Shown here: positions 1 through 8,443 of the stretch, one piece after another
How the letters are laid out: each line of letters starts with the position of its first letter
Numbering within the stretch: the stretch's first letter is position 1
Assembly: GCA_964593725.1 (NCBI GenBank)
Contig: CAZQJS010000083.1
Span: 1-10,420, forward strand
Reading direction: 5' to 3'
DNA: 10,420 bases
From: JAIOSM01 sp964593725
GTDB lineage: Bacteria > Desulfobacterota > Desulfobacteria > Desulfobacterales > Desulfobacteraceae
Program-made: the position numbers and the translations under genes
Notes under the pieces: generated by a model
Database searches by the model: none
What the model saw: the letters and a program-made list of their open reading frames with translations, nothing else
What the model was told of the DNA's origin: nothing

Positions 1-1
1 A

Positions 2-67
2 GATAAAAATACAGGTGATTTGCTTGAATTAAAAAACATAGAAATACATCTTGATCAGTACAGATAA
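2..67 (+). CDS. Possible C-terminal tail of a gene entering from the left
   Basis: From base 2 one plus-strand frame stays open for 21 codons and ends in TAA at 65-67, reading DKNTGDLLELKNIEIHLDQYR. The composition is protein-like, with alternating charged and hydrophobic residues. If real, this gene would run convergently toward the hybrid kinase gene. The stretch is too short to identify a family, and an open run of this length can occur by chance, so the call is tentative. The following bases, 68-252, show no convincing gene on either strand. Confidence 0.25.
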   Translation, partial: DKNTGDLLELKNIEIHLDQYR

Positions 68-252
68 TGGCTGTATTTTGCCAGACGTCTGAATTTTTAT
101 CTATCCACTCATTACACCGCTGCATATGATGGTGAATGGTATTAATATTGGCAAGAGCCGGGAAGAGACCATTGGCAGGGAATAAAAAATTAAGTTTGAG
201 CCCTGTTCCCAAGACATGGCTGAAAATAAGGGATGGATACTATGACTTTTTA

Positions 253-2202
253 TTATGGTTTTCTTTGCATATTCCCAAGAAGTCTGTTAATACTTTGGAC
301 ATAATCCTTATTCTGGCAGGGTTTTGAAAGATGGTCAAGATTAGGATCCTTCTTTTTTAAATCTTCAATGGATTCCAGGAATTCAATATTGCCTGAAACA
401 AAAAGTATGGGCAGTGTTTTATGTGTCTCCCTTATCTTATTATATATATCCATACCATTGAGTCCGCCGGGCAGAAGATAATCAAGGCTTACAAAGTCAT
501 AGTTGTTTTCCTTGAATAATTTAATGGCCATGTGTCCTGTGCCTGCCACATCAATCTTGTGCCTGAAAGGTTCCCTGGATAATACCCTTGACTGCACATC
601 GGATATTGCCTTTTCATCTTCCACAAGAAGGATATATCTTCCCTTATGGATTTTAGTTTTACCTACCTCTTTAATCTCTTTGCCTGTTAACTCTTTTTTT
701 ATCAAGGGAAGGGCCAGGGTGAATTTTGTGCCTTTATTTACTGTGCTTTCAAAAAATATCTTTCCTTTATGTTTTTCAACATAATTTTTAACATTTGCAA
801 GGCCGTAGCCTGTTCCTTTAATATTGCTTGCATAGGCCTGGGTTATATCTTTGCCTCCCTTTAATGTAAAAGAAGGTGTGTAAATATCATCAAAATATTC
901 CCGGGCAATACCACAGCCATTATCTTCCACTTCAATGAATATTCTATTATTAAAATAGTATGTCTTTAAAATAAGTTTGGGTGATTTGGTTTTACTCATG
1001 GCATGGACTGCATTTTGAATGATATTTACAAGTGCATGCTCGATCATGCCAGGATCAGCAATCAGGGTGGGCAGTGGTGATTTAAACATCTTCTTAACTT
1101 TTATTTCTGCAAGGTCCCGTTCCAGCAGATTAATAACCAGGTCTATCTTTTTATTAATATTAATTGTTTCCTGCCTTGGTTCCTGATTTTTTGCAAAGGC
1201 AACAAGGTTTTGTGTGAGATTTTTTCCCCTAAGGCTCTGTTCCACAATCAATTGCAGGCTTTTAATAACCCTTTTGTCTTTGCTCTGCAACAACGACAAC
1301 TGAGCTCTTCCCATTATGGCTCCAAGTATATTATTAAAGTCATGGGCAAGCTTTCCTGCTATCTGCCCGACCAATGCTTTTTTCTCCTGTTCTGCAGCAT
1401 ACCTTTTTGCAGCTTTTTTCTCTATCTCAGCCTGCTTGCGGCCGGTAACATCCCTTGCCGAACCGGATACAAACGCAGGTTTGCCATCAACACCGTCGAT
1501 GAGTACATTTTTATATTCCACATACAGGGTTTTCCCGCTCTTTGACTGAATTTCAAATTTCCCTTCTGCCTTCTTTTTTACCAGTATATCCTTAAGGGAT
1601 TTTTCAAATCCGGGAATTATTTTCTCCGGAAGAATTTTCCGTACATCCACTCCTTTTAAATCATCATCTGCATGCTCAATAACTCGTTTAAATGTTTCGT
1701 TAACCTCAATAAAACAGCCGTTTAAATCATATGAATAAAGAAAATCTGATACATTATTAAACAGATCATAAAACCTTTTATCAGATCTCTGTTTTTCAAA
1801 CAGGAGATCAGCATGGTCAAGTCCCTTTTCAATGGAATGAATTAATATGGAATGATCTGTAACCGGTTTGGTTAAAAAATCCCATGCCCCGATTTTCATT
1901 GTATCAATGGCAGCCTGTATACTGTTCACACCGGAAACCACAATAAGCGGCACACCCGGAGATGCCTTGTGTATATGTTTGATCACCTCATACCCGTCAA
2001 CTTCAGGCATGCGCAGGTCAACAAGCACAAGATCGGGATGGGCTTTTTCAAAAAGATCAATACCCTCGCGCCCGTTGGCAGCAGTCAATGTTTTATAAAA
2101 ATTATCCTCAAGGTGCATGGATATGCTTTGACGGATGGATTCATCATCATCAACTATTAAAATCGTTTTGGTTGCAGCTCTGGCGCGTCTCTGAAATTCC
2201 AT
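253..2202 (-). CDS. Hybrid sensor histidine kinase / response regulator (REC-PAS-HisKA-HATPase-REC)
   Basis: This 649-residue protein is a soluble two-component signalling kinase that should autophosphorylate on His and pass phosphate to Asp. Domains in order are a receiver at about 12-130 (acidic D18-D20, phosphoacceptor D62 in VDLRMPEVDG, S90, K112), a PAS sensor at about 140-258, and a dimerisation/phosphoacceptor domain with the H-box AHDFNN (H287). An ATPase domain follows, with the N-box around N397, G1 DNGCGI at 427-432 and G2 GTGYGL at 463-468. A second receiver lies at about 521-643 (D529, D574, S603, K627). No signal peptide or membrane segment is visible, so it probably acts in the cytoplasm, taking input through REC1 or a PAS ligand. 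The ATG at 2200-2202 has GAGGAG four bases upstream. No output-domain response regulator is adjacent, so the partner is unknown. All key residues are present. Confidence 0.93.
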   Translation of the reverse strand: MEFQRRARAATKTILIVDDDESIRQSISMHLEDNFYKTLTAANGREGIDLFEKAHPDLVLVDLRMPEVDGYEVIKHIHKASPGVPLIVVSGVNSIQAAIDTMKIGAWDFLTKPVTDHSILIHSIEKGLDHADLLFEKQRSDKRFYDLFNNVSDFLYSYDLNGCFIEVNETFKRVIEHADDDLKGVDVRKILPEKIIPGFEKSLKDILVKKKAEGKFEIQSKSGKTLYVEYKNVLIDGVDGKPAFVSGSARDVTGRKQAEIEKKAAKRYAAEQEKKALVGQIAGKLAHDFNNILGAIMGRAQLSLLQSKDKRVIKSLQLIVEQSLRGKNLTQNLVAFAKNQEPRQETININKKIDLVINLLERDLAEIKVKKMFKSPLPTLIADPGMIEHALVNIIQNAVHAMSKTKSPKLILKTYYFNNRIFIEVEDNGCGIAREYFDDIYTPSFTLKGGKDITQAYASNIKGTGYGLANVKNYVEKHKGKIFFESTVNKGTKFTLALPLIKKELTGKEIKEVGKTKIHKGRYILLVEDEKAISDVQSRVLSREPFRHKIDVAGTGHMAIKLFKENNYDFVSLDYLLPGGLNGMDIYNKIRETHKTLPILFVSGNIEFLESIEDLKKKDPNLDHLSKPCQNKDYVQSINRLLGNMQRKP

Positions 2203-2253
2203 GATTCTCCTCTTTTTTTCAATATACCATATAATTAGGAGCTTGTATTCTGT

Positions 2254-2282
2254 ACTCTAAGAAAACTTGACCATAATGTCAA
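2254..2282 (-). promoter_or_regulatory. Candidate sigma70 promoter for the hybrid kinase gene
   Basis: Reading the minus strand, TTGACA (2282-2277) is followed after 17 bases by TAGAGT (2259-2254), which matches 4 of 6 positions of the -10 consensus. Transcription would start about 45 bases before the kinase ATG. The -35 box matches consensus perfectly and the -10 is mediocre, as expected for a regulated promoter. Confidence 0.45.
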
Positions 2283-2283
2283 G
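2266..2283. promoter_or_regulatory. Inverted repeat overlapping the kinase -35 box (possible operator)
   Basis: CTTGAC (2266-2271) and GTCAAG (2278-2283) form perfect 6-base arms around the spacer CATAAT. The dyad covers the candidate -35 hexamer of the divergent kinase promoter, where a dimeric regulator could bind. No specific regulator family is recognised from the sequence. A 6-base dyad alone could occur by chance. Confidence 0.3.
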
Positions 2284-2382
2284 AATGATTAAAGATGAAT
2301 ATAAAAATACACTTACATTTTCTACAATTTTCCGTCAGATAAAACCATACACAGCACCATGTCTGAAAGTACAATATTTTCC

Positions 2383-2409
2383 TTGACACTTTTCTGTCCC
2401 AACTATAAA
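2383..2409 (+). promoter_or_regulatory. Candidate promoter for the DUF2147 gene
   Basis: TTGACA (2383-2388) is followed by TATAAA (2404-2409) with a short 15-base spacer. The alternative with a 17-base spacer is TAAAAA at 2406-2411. Either would give a leader of about 45-50 bases before the ATG at 2466. The perfect -35 makes a promoter here likely, but the exact -10 is uncertain. Confidence 0.45.
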
Positions 2410-2465
2410 AATAATAATCATGGCAAGTTAACATTTTATTGAAAATTAATAAAACGGAGATTATT

Positions 2466-2927
2466 ATGTCGAAAAGATTACTGCTCATTCTTTTATGTGC
2501 TTTATTCCCGCTGTTTTCCCTGACCCACGCATTTGCACAGGATTCAACCATTACAGGGCTCTGGAAAACAATCGATGATGAAACCGGAAAGAAAAAATCA
2601 ATAGTTAAGATATATGAACAGGATGGCAAATATTTTGGCAGGATAGTCAAACTTTTCAGAAAGTCTGATGAAGATCAAAACCCTGTATGCGATGAATGTG
2701 CAGATGATGATGCACGCAAGGATAAACCAATTAAGGGAATGGTTATTCTGGAAGATCTTGAAAAAAAAGGCAGCGTGTATAAAAATGGGAAAATTCTTGA
2801 TCCAAATAATGGGAAAATATATAACTGCAAGATCTGGAGGGAAGGTGACAATCTTATATTAAGAGGTTATATATTCTTCCTCTTTCGCACCCAGACCTGG
2901 CTGCCTGCACAATCAGCAGATGAATAA
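2466..2927 (+). CDS. Secreted DUF2147 family protein
   Basis: This is a 153-residue exported protein of the DUF2147 family, which has no established biochemical function. Residues 1-24 form a type I signal peptide: a basic N-end (MSKR), a leucine-rich core and cleavage expected after AFA, before Q25. There is no proper lipobox at C11. The mature part shows family features: GLWKT near the N-terminus (31-35), the GKYFGRI strand (54-60), a CDEC pair (C75, C78), a central KGMVILEDL, and a C-terminal LRGY...FRTQTW strand. The ATG at 2466 has GGAG six bases upstream (2456-2459); a TTG nine codons earlier lies upstream of that ribosome binding site and is rejected. It sits alone, divergent from the kinase and convergent with lepA, whose stop lies only 27 bases away. 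It is likely periplasmic. Confidence 0.88.
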   Translation: MSKRLLLILLCALFPLFSLTHAFAQDSTITGLWKTIDDETGKKKSIVKIYEQDGKYFGRIVKLFRKSDEDQNPVCDECADDDARKDKPIKGMVILEDLEKKGSVYKNGKILDPNNGKIYNCKIWREGDNLILRGYIFFLFRTQTWLPAQSADE

Positions 2928-2954
2928 CCAGGAATTAAACAGTTGAATGGTCTC

Positions 2955-4757
2955 CTAATCAGATTTTAAGACAGAGAGAAATGCAGACTGGGGAATGGGT
3001 ACTTTTCCAGCCATCTTCATCCTCTTTTTCCCCTTTTTCTGCTTTTCAAGGAGTTTGCGTTTCCTTGAGATATCACCACCATAACATTTTGCTGTGACAT
3101 CCTTTCTAAAGGCATTGACCGTCTCCCGTGCAATGATTTTTCCGCCTATGGCTGCCTGTATGGGAATTTTAAACATCTGACGTGGGATCTCTTCCTTTAG
3201 TTTCTTACATGCAATCCTTGCCCTTGCTTCTGCCTTGTCCCTGTGTATTAATCTTGATAAAGCATCAACACGTTCCTGGTTCACAAGGAAATCCAGTTTC
3301 ACAAGGTCTGTTTTCCGATACCCTGCTATCTCATAATCAAATGAGCCATAACCCTGGGTTACACTTTTCAGATTATCATAGAATTCATAAATTACTTCGG
3401 CAAGGGGCAGCTCAAATTTCATTTCCACCCTGTTGCTTGTCAGGTATTGATAGTTTTTGCTCTCACCCCTGTTGTCATAGCATAGCTGCATGACATTACC
3501 CATATACTTGTCCGGCACAATAATTGTTGCATTAATATAGGGCTCTTTTACAAATTCGATCTCGGCAGGGTCAGGGCAGAAGCAAGGATTGTCGATTATT
3601 ATGACCTCTCCATCTGTTTTTGTTATCTCATACTTAACCGAGGGAGCCGTGAGAATCAATGAGATATTATACTCCCTTTCAAGGCGTTCCTGGACAACCT
3701 CAAGGTGTAAAAGCCCCAGAAAACCGCACCTGTAGCCAAATCCCAATGCAGCAGACGAATCTTTCTCATAAATAAGGGAGGCATCATTGAGTTTTAATTT
3801 ACCAAGGGCATCGGTAAGTTCTTCATAATCATCTGAAGCAACCGGATATATTGAAGAAAAAACCACAGAATTGGGTTCTTTAAATCCTGATTCAGGCTCA
3901 CTGCACGGATTATGCTTTAATGTTATTGTATCTCCGATTTTAACATCACTTATCACCTTTATACCCGCAATAATATAACCCACCTGCCCTGCAAACAGCT
4001 CGTCCTGGGGTTTTCTTTTGATTTGGAAAAGGCCTGCTTCTTCAATGGTGTATTCAGAACCATTGGACATGAATATGATTTTATCTCCTGGTTTTACACT
4101 TCCCTTAAAAACCCTTAAATGGACAATAATGCCCCGATAGGAATCATAATGGGAATCAAAAACAAGCGCCTTTAAAGGTTTATCTGAATCATCGGCAGGC
4201 GGTGGAATCTCCTTGACAATTGACCTGAATACCTCCTCAATGCCGATCCCGTTTTTTGCAGATATCAGCAGGGCTGTATCCCCGTTAAGCCCAAGATCTT
4301 CAGTGATTTGATCCTTTACCCACGGTATCTCTGCCGAGGGAAGATCTATCTTATTAATAACAGGAATTACCTCAAGATCGTGTTCCATGGCAAGATATAT
4401 ATTTGCCAGAGTCTGGGCTTCCACACCCTGGCTTGCATCAACAATGACCAGAGCACCTTCACACGCTGCAAGTGCCCGGGAAACCTCATAGGTAAAATCA
4501 ACGTGGCCTGGAGTATCAATAAGGTTTAATAGATACATTGTGCCGTCATCGGCTTTATAAGGAAGAGAAACGGTCTGGGATTTAATTGTAATGCCTCTTT
4601 CCCTTTCAATATCCATGGTATCTAAAATCTGATCCTTAAAATCACGATCAGACACAATATCTGAAAGCTGTATCATCCTGTCGGACAGGGTTGATTTGCC
4701 ATGGTCAATATGGGCAATAATACTGAAATTTCTAATATTTTCTGCTCTGTATCTCAA
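2955..4757 (-). CDS. lepA: Elongation factor 4 (LepA), ribosome-associated translational GTPase
   Basis: LepA/EF4 is a ribosome-dependent GTPase related to EF-G that influences translation under stress and in initiation or assembly. The GTPase domain has G1 AHIDHGKST (15-23), the switch segment RERGITIKSQ (52-61), G3 DTPGH (81-85), G4 NKID (135-138) and G5 SAK (166-168). The C-terminus carries the LepA-specific basic tail with GGDISRKRKLLEKQKKGKKR and a closing IPQSAF motif. The start chosen is TTG at 4757-4755 because GGAG (4766-4763) lies five bases upstream and the resulting 600 residues match the usual family length. A TTG at 4772 would add five residues but would put that ribosome binding site inside the gene. 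It is the last gene of the valS-nadC-lepA run, 71 bases after nadC with no terminator seen between them. All motifs are intact. Confidence 0.97.
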   Translation of the reverse strand: MRYRAENIRNFSIIAHIDHGKSTLSDRMIQLSDIVSDRDFKDQILDTMDIERERGITIKSQTVSLPYKADDGTMYLLNLIDTPGHVDFTYEVSRALAACEGALVIVDASQGVEAQTLANIYLAMEHDLEVIPVINKIDLPSAEIPWVKDQITEDLGLNGDTALLISAKNGIGIEEVFRSIVKEIPPPADDSDKPLKALVFDSHYDSYRGIIVHLRVFKGSVKPGDKIIFMSNGSEYTIEEAGLFQIKRKPQDELFAGQVGYIIAGIKVISDVKIGDTITLKHNPCSEPESGFKEPNSVVFSSIYPVASDDYEELTDALGKLKLNDASLIYEKDSSAALGFGYRCGFLGLLHLEVVQERLEREYNISLILTAPSVKYEITKTDGEVIIIDNPCFCPDPAEIEFVKEPYINATIIVPDKYMGNVMQLCYDNRGESKNYQYLTSNRVEMKFELPLAEVIYEFYDNLKSVTQGYGSFDYEIAGYRKTDLVKLDFLVNQERVDALSRLIHRDKAEARARIACKKLKEEIPRQMFKIPIQAAIGGKIIARETVNAFRKDVTAKCYGGDISRKRKLLEKQKKGKKRMKMAGKVPIPQSAFLSVLKSD

Positions 4758-4762
4758 ACTGA

Positions 4763-4766
4763 CTCC
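4763..4766 (-). promoter_or_regulatory. Ribosome binding site deciding the lepA start
   Basis: On the minus strand GGAG lies five bases before the TTG at 4757. This supports that TTG over the upstream in-frame TTG at 4772, which has no well-spaced Shine-Dalgarno sequence and is preceded almost directly by an in-frame TAA. Confidence 0.6.
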
Positions 4767-4828
4767 ACACAAGAGTTACCACCAAAGCGTATCTCCTGTA
4801 AAATATAAATAAATCATTACTGAATGGA

Positions 4829-5662
4829 TTATTCCACATCAATTATCATGCTCAGGTCAACGGCCCTGGCCTGGTGGGTAAGTGCACCAACCGATATGAC
4901 ATCGACCCCTGTTAATGCCACACTGTTTACATTCTTTGCTGTCATATTGCCCGAGGCTTCAACAATTGCTCTTTTATCGATATACTGGACAGCTTTTTCC
5001 ATCATGGCAATATCCATATTATCAAGCATGATAACTTCAACTCCTGCTTCAACTGCTTGTCTTACCTGATCCATATCAGACACTTCAACTTCAATCTTCA
5101 GGAGATGGGATATTTTTGGTCTGATTTTCTCAACAGCTTTTTTAATGGAGCCTGCAATGGCAATATGATTGTCTTTTATCAATACACCATCAAAAAGTGA
5201 CATGCGGTGATTATGCCCTCCCCCTGCCAGTACAGCTGCTTTTTCAATATTTCTCCATCCCGGGGTGGTTTTTCTTGTATCCACAATACGCACCTGTATA
5301 TCCTTATCAACTGCCCCGGCAAAGGAGCGTGTAAAGGTCGCAATCCCGCAGAGGCGCTGCAAAAAATTCAATGCAACCCTTTCACTCTTCAGCATATTTA
5401 TAAGATTGCCCTCAACCCCAAGGAGGGTATCTCCTTTTTCTAAATCATCACCATCGGAAAAAAATGGTTTAACATTCATATCTGAATCAAGGGTTTTAAA
5501 AACCTTGACAGCAACATCGATACCACCCACCACCAGGGGCTCTTTTGCAATAATAATTCCTTTTCCCACCCTATCCTTTTCAAGGAGATTTTCACTTGTG
5601 ATATCACCAAATCCTGCATCCTCAAAAAATGCAAGTTCAATGAGTTTTGTTAATGTGTCCAT
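4829..5662 (-). CDS. nadC: Nicotinate-nucleotide pyrophosphorylase (quinolinate phosphoribosyltransferase)
   Basis: NadC converts quinolinate and PRPP to nicotinate mononucleotide, CO2 and pyrophosphate in de novo NAD synthesis in the cytoplasm. The 277-residue protein has the usual family length. Motifs visible are the N-terminal FFEDAGFGDITS (12-23), ERVALNFLQRLCGIAT (94-109), the PRPP/quinolinate segment DTRKTTPGWR (128-137), GGGHNHR (147-153) and IKDNH (162-166). The C-terminal half continues the barrel with IEVEV, IMLDNMD and ISVGALTH. The ATG at 5662 lies 10 bases after the valS stop and has only a weak Shine-Dalgarno sequence, which suggests translational coupling to valS. The start is supported by the conserved N-terminus. 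No nadA or nadB is in the window. Confidence 0.97.
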   Translation of the reverse strand: MDTLTKLIELAFFEDAGFGDITSENLLEKDRVGKGIIIAKEPLVVGGIDVAVKVFKTLDSDMNVKPFFSDGDDLEKGDTLLGVEGNLINMLKSERVALNFLQRLCGIATFTRSFAGAVDKDIQVRIVDTRKTTPGWRNIEKAAVLAGGGHNHRMSLFDGVLIKDNHIAIAGSIKKAVEKIRPKISHLLKIEVEVSDMDQVRQAVEAGVEVIMLDNMDIAMMEKAVQYIDKRAIVEASGNMTAKNVNSVALTGVDVISVGALTHQARAVDLSMIIDVE

Positions 5663-5672
5663 ATTACTGCTT

Positions 5673-8354
5673 TTATTGATCCTCTCTAATACCTTTTATC
5701 CTGGCAAGGTTATGTTCAAGTTTATCATTTTTTTCCTCAAGCTCCCGATACTGACTTTTTACTTTATTTATAACTTCTTCAGGTGCTTTTTCAAGAAAGC
5801 TCTCATTATTAAGCCTGTTTGATACAACTTTCAAATCTTTTTCAACCTTTTTAATCTCTTTTTCAACCCTTGCCTCCTCTTTTTCAAAGTCTATCACACC
5901 TTTTAAAAGAACATAACAAACAGTCTTTCCCACAACCGCAGCAGCTGATGATTCAGGTACAGTGTCCCCATTAATAAATTCCATACCATCTGTTTTTGCA
6001 AGATTTGAAAGAATTGACCTGTTCTCGTTAATCAGCCTGCCCTCATTTTCTTCTGATGCATGTACAAGAATGCTTAAGGTTTTTGAGAGAGGAATATTCA
6101 TTTCACTTCTTACATTCCTTACAGATGTGACAAGATCAAATATGAACTTTATCTCTTTTTCAACTTTGGGATTATACACTCTGTTGTAATATTTTTCATC
6201 CCACGGGAATGAAGCATCCATGACAGATCCCTCAGTTACAGGAAGAATATTCCATATCTCTTCTGTTACAAAGGGCATAAACGGATGGAGTATTACAATA
6301 ATATCAGTTAATACTCTGGCAAGGACAGTCCTTGCAGTATCCCTGCCCTTCCTGCCCTCTTTCCCGTAAAGTGCCGGCTTTGCAGCTTCAAGATACCAGT
6401 CGCAGAACTCATGCCATACAAATTGGTAAATATATCCTGCAGCTTCATTAAATCTATAATCTTCTATTGCTTGCTTTACCTGTATGACAGTATGGGCAGA
6501 CCTTGAAAGTATCCATTGTTCAAGCCTTGAAAGGCTGGATATATTCCTTGAGCAATCATGATCCAGGCTATTTTGCTCAATATGCATGAGGGCAAACCGT
6601 GCTGCATTCCATAACTTATTCACAAAATGGCGGTACCCTTCCACCCTGTTTTCAGACATTTTAACGTCCCGGCCCTGGGCCGCAAAGGCAGCCAGGGTGA
6701 AGCGGAAAGCATCTGCACCATACTGATCAATCACTTTTATAGGATCAATCACATTCCCCTTGGATTTACTCATTTTTTTACCATGCTCATCCCTGACAAG
6801 GGCATGGATATAAACATCCTTAAAAGGAACATCCCCCATGAAATAAATACCCATCATCATCATTCTTGCAACCCAGAAAAAGAGAATATCAAATCCTGTT
6901 ACAAGAAGATCAGTTGTATAAAAAGTCTTTAAAAGATCAGTATCAACGGGCCATCCCATGGTGGAAAACGGCCACAGAGCGCTGGAAAACCATGTGTCAA
7001 GCACATCTTCCTCCTGGGTTATACTCTTTGACCCGCATTTACAACAGATATCAGGATCCTGTTCTTCAACTGTATAGCTGCCGCAATCAGCACATTTCCA
7101 GACAGGTATTCTGTGTCCCCACCATATCTGGCGGGAGATACACCAATCCCTGATATTCTCAAGCCATTCAAAATAGGTTTTTTCCCAGTTGGATGGAATA
7201 ATCCTGGTTTTTTTCTGCCTTACAGCTTCCATGGCTTTTAACGCCAGGGGTTCTGCCTTTACAAACCATTGCTTTGAAAGGAACGGTTCAACCACTGTCT
7301 TGCACCTGTAACACTCTCCAACACTGTTTTTTAAAGGCTCTTCTTTAACCAAAAGCCCTTTACTCTTAAGATCAGCAACAGCTCTTTTCCTGCACTCAAA
7401 CCTGTCCAGGCCCTCATAAATGCCAGCCCCGGACATCATTTTACCATCTTCATCAATGACTTTTACAGTTTCAAGGTCATGTTTTTCACCCAGATTAAAA
7501 TCATTGGGGTCGTGGGCAGGAGTAATTTTTAAGGCACCAGTGCCAAACTCAGGATCAACATAGGTATCCTTTATTATGGGTATGACTCTGTTGGCAAGGG
7601 GCAGGATTACACTCTTTTCAGACAGGGCAGCATATCTTTTATCATCCGGGTTCACCGCAACTGCTGTATCTCCGAACATTGTCTCAGGCCGTGTGGTGGC
7701 AACAATCAGACCATCATCACCATTATTCTCAAAGGGGTATCTTATATAGTATAAAATGCTGTCCTTATCAGCATATTCGACCTCAAGATCAGAGAGTGCT
7801 GTCTTACACCTGGGGCACCAGTTAATAATATATTGTCCTTCATATATGAGCCCGTCTTTATAAAGTGTTACAAAGACTTTTCTTACGGCATCGGAAAGCC
7901 CTTTATCCATGGTAAAGCGTTCACGATCCCAGTCACATGATGCTCCAAGCCTTTTAAGCTGATTAATGATTGCCCCGCCTGAGATATCACGCCATTTCCA
8001 GACTGCCTGAATAAACTTATCCCTTCCAAGTTCATCCCTTGTTTTACCTTGTTTTGCAATATCTTTTTCCACAACATTCTGGGTTGCAATACCTGCATGA
8101 TCAGTCCCGGGCATCCACAGGACATTACATCCCACAAGTCTTTTATACCTGCACATGATATCCTGAATTGTAATATTTAAGGCATGGCCCATGTGAAGGA
8201 CTCCCGTGACATTGGGGGGCGGGATAACTATGGAATAAGCTTCTGCATCACTCTTATCCTCTGCATGGAAATATTTATTATCCTGCCAGAATTTATACCA
8301 TTTTTTTTCGATTCCTCCGGGGCTATAATCCTTTGTAAGCAGATTATTACTCAT
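5673..8354 (-). CDS. valS: Valyl-tRNA synthetase
   Basis: ValS is a class I aminoacyl-tRNA synthetase that charges tRNA-Val and edits misactivated threonine. The 893-residue protein has the HIGH-type signature HMGH (54-57, after PPPNVTGVL), the editing-domain segment TTRPETMFGDTAVAVNP, and KMSKS (527-531). It also has a double CxxC cluster around residues 420-445 (CADC...CCKC) and a further CYRC near 345, likely metal-binding as in bacterial ValS. The C-terminal ~70 residues form the charged coiled-coil arm with the family signature ESFLEKAPEEVI. The ATG at 8354 has AGGAG (8362-8366) seven bases upstream. It is first in a minus-strand run with nadC and lepA. An intrinsic terminator lies just upstream and no strong promoter is obvious between that terminator and the start. 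Nothing is missing. Confidence 0.98.
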   Translation of the reverse strand: MSNNLLTKDYSPGGIEKKWYKFWQDNKYFHAEDKSDAEAYSIVIPPPNVTGVLHMGHALNITIQDIMCRYKRLVGCNVLWMPGTDHAGIATQNVVEKDIAKQGKTRDELGRDKFIQAVWKWRDISGGAIINQLKRLGASCDWDRERFTMDKGLSDAVRKVFVTLYKDGLIYEGQYIINWCPRCKTALSDLEVEYADKDSILYYIRYPFENNGDDGLIVATTRPETMFGDTAVAVNPDDKRYAALSEKSVILPLANRVIPIIKDTYVDPEFGTGALKITPAHDPNDFNLGEKHDLETVKVIDEDGKMMSGAGIYEGLDRFECRKRAVADLKSKGLLVKEEPLKNSVGECYRCKTVVEPFLSKQWFVKAEPLALKAMEAVRQKKTRIIPSNWEKTYFEWLENIRDWCISRQIWWGHRIPVWKCADCGSYTVEEQDPDICCKCGSKSITQEEDVLDTWFSSALWPFSTMGWPVDTDLLKTFYTTDLLVTGFDILFFWVARMMMMGIYFMGDVPFKDVYIHALVRDEHGKKMSKSKGNVIDPIKVIDQYGADAFRFTLAAFAAQGRDVKMSENRVEGYRHFVNKLWNAARFALMHIEQNSLDHDCSRNISSLSRLEQWILSRSAHTVIQVKQAIEDYRFNEAAGYIYQFVWHEFCDWYLEAAKPALYGKEGRKGRDTARTVLARVLTDIIVILHPFMPFVTEEIWNILPVTEGSVMDASFPWDEKYYNRVYNPKVEKEIKFIFDLVTSVRNVRSEMNIPLSKTLSILVHASEENEGRLINENRSILSNLAKTDGMEFINGDTVPESSAAAVVGKTVCYVLLKGVIDFEKEEARVEKEIKKVEKDLKVVSNRLNNESFLEKAPEEVINKVKSQYRELEEKNDKLEHNLARIKGIREDQ

Positions 8355-8385
8355 AAACCAACTCCTGAAACTTAAAAATCTAATT

Positions 8386-8411
8386 AAAAAGGGGGCTTAT
8401 TAAAACCCCCT
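8386..8411 (-). terminator. Rho-independent terminator after the acidic-protein gene
   Basis: On the minus strand AGGGGG (8411-8406) pairs with CCCCCT, extended inward by a G-U pair and two A-T pairs to about nine pairs with a four-base UAAU loop. It is followed by a run of T (8390-8386) and then AT-rich sequence. It lies 33 bases after the stop of the 8444-9052 gene and about 30 bases before the valS start, so it ends the upstream transcript or attenuates read-through into valS. A small hairpin (AAGAT/ATCTT, 8413-8426) lies directly before it. Confidence 0.8.
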
Positions 8412-8443
8412 GAAGATAACAATCTTGAAAAAATTATTGAGCA

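Noticed and set aside
82..91. Perfect 10-base palindrome CAGACGTCTG
   Set aside because: A palindrome of this size is expected by chance several times in 10 kb, and it is not placed next to a promoter or attached to a T-run as a stable stem.
181..217. Possible minus-strand terminator after the kinase gene
   Set aside because: The only stem is about five pairs including a G-U, and the T-run starts several bases away, too weak to call.
136..327. Plus-strand 63-codon open frame near the left end
   Set aside because: It overlaps the conserved 3' end of the hybrid kinase gene, has no good ribosome binding site and shows no recognisable family.
2279..2650. Minus-strand 123-codon frame across the DUF2147 promoter and signal peptide
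   Set aside because: Its composition is not protein-like, and it overlaps the well-supported DUF2147 gene and both candidate promoters.
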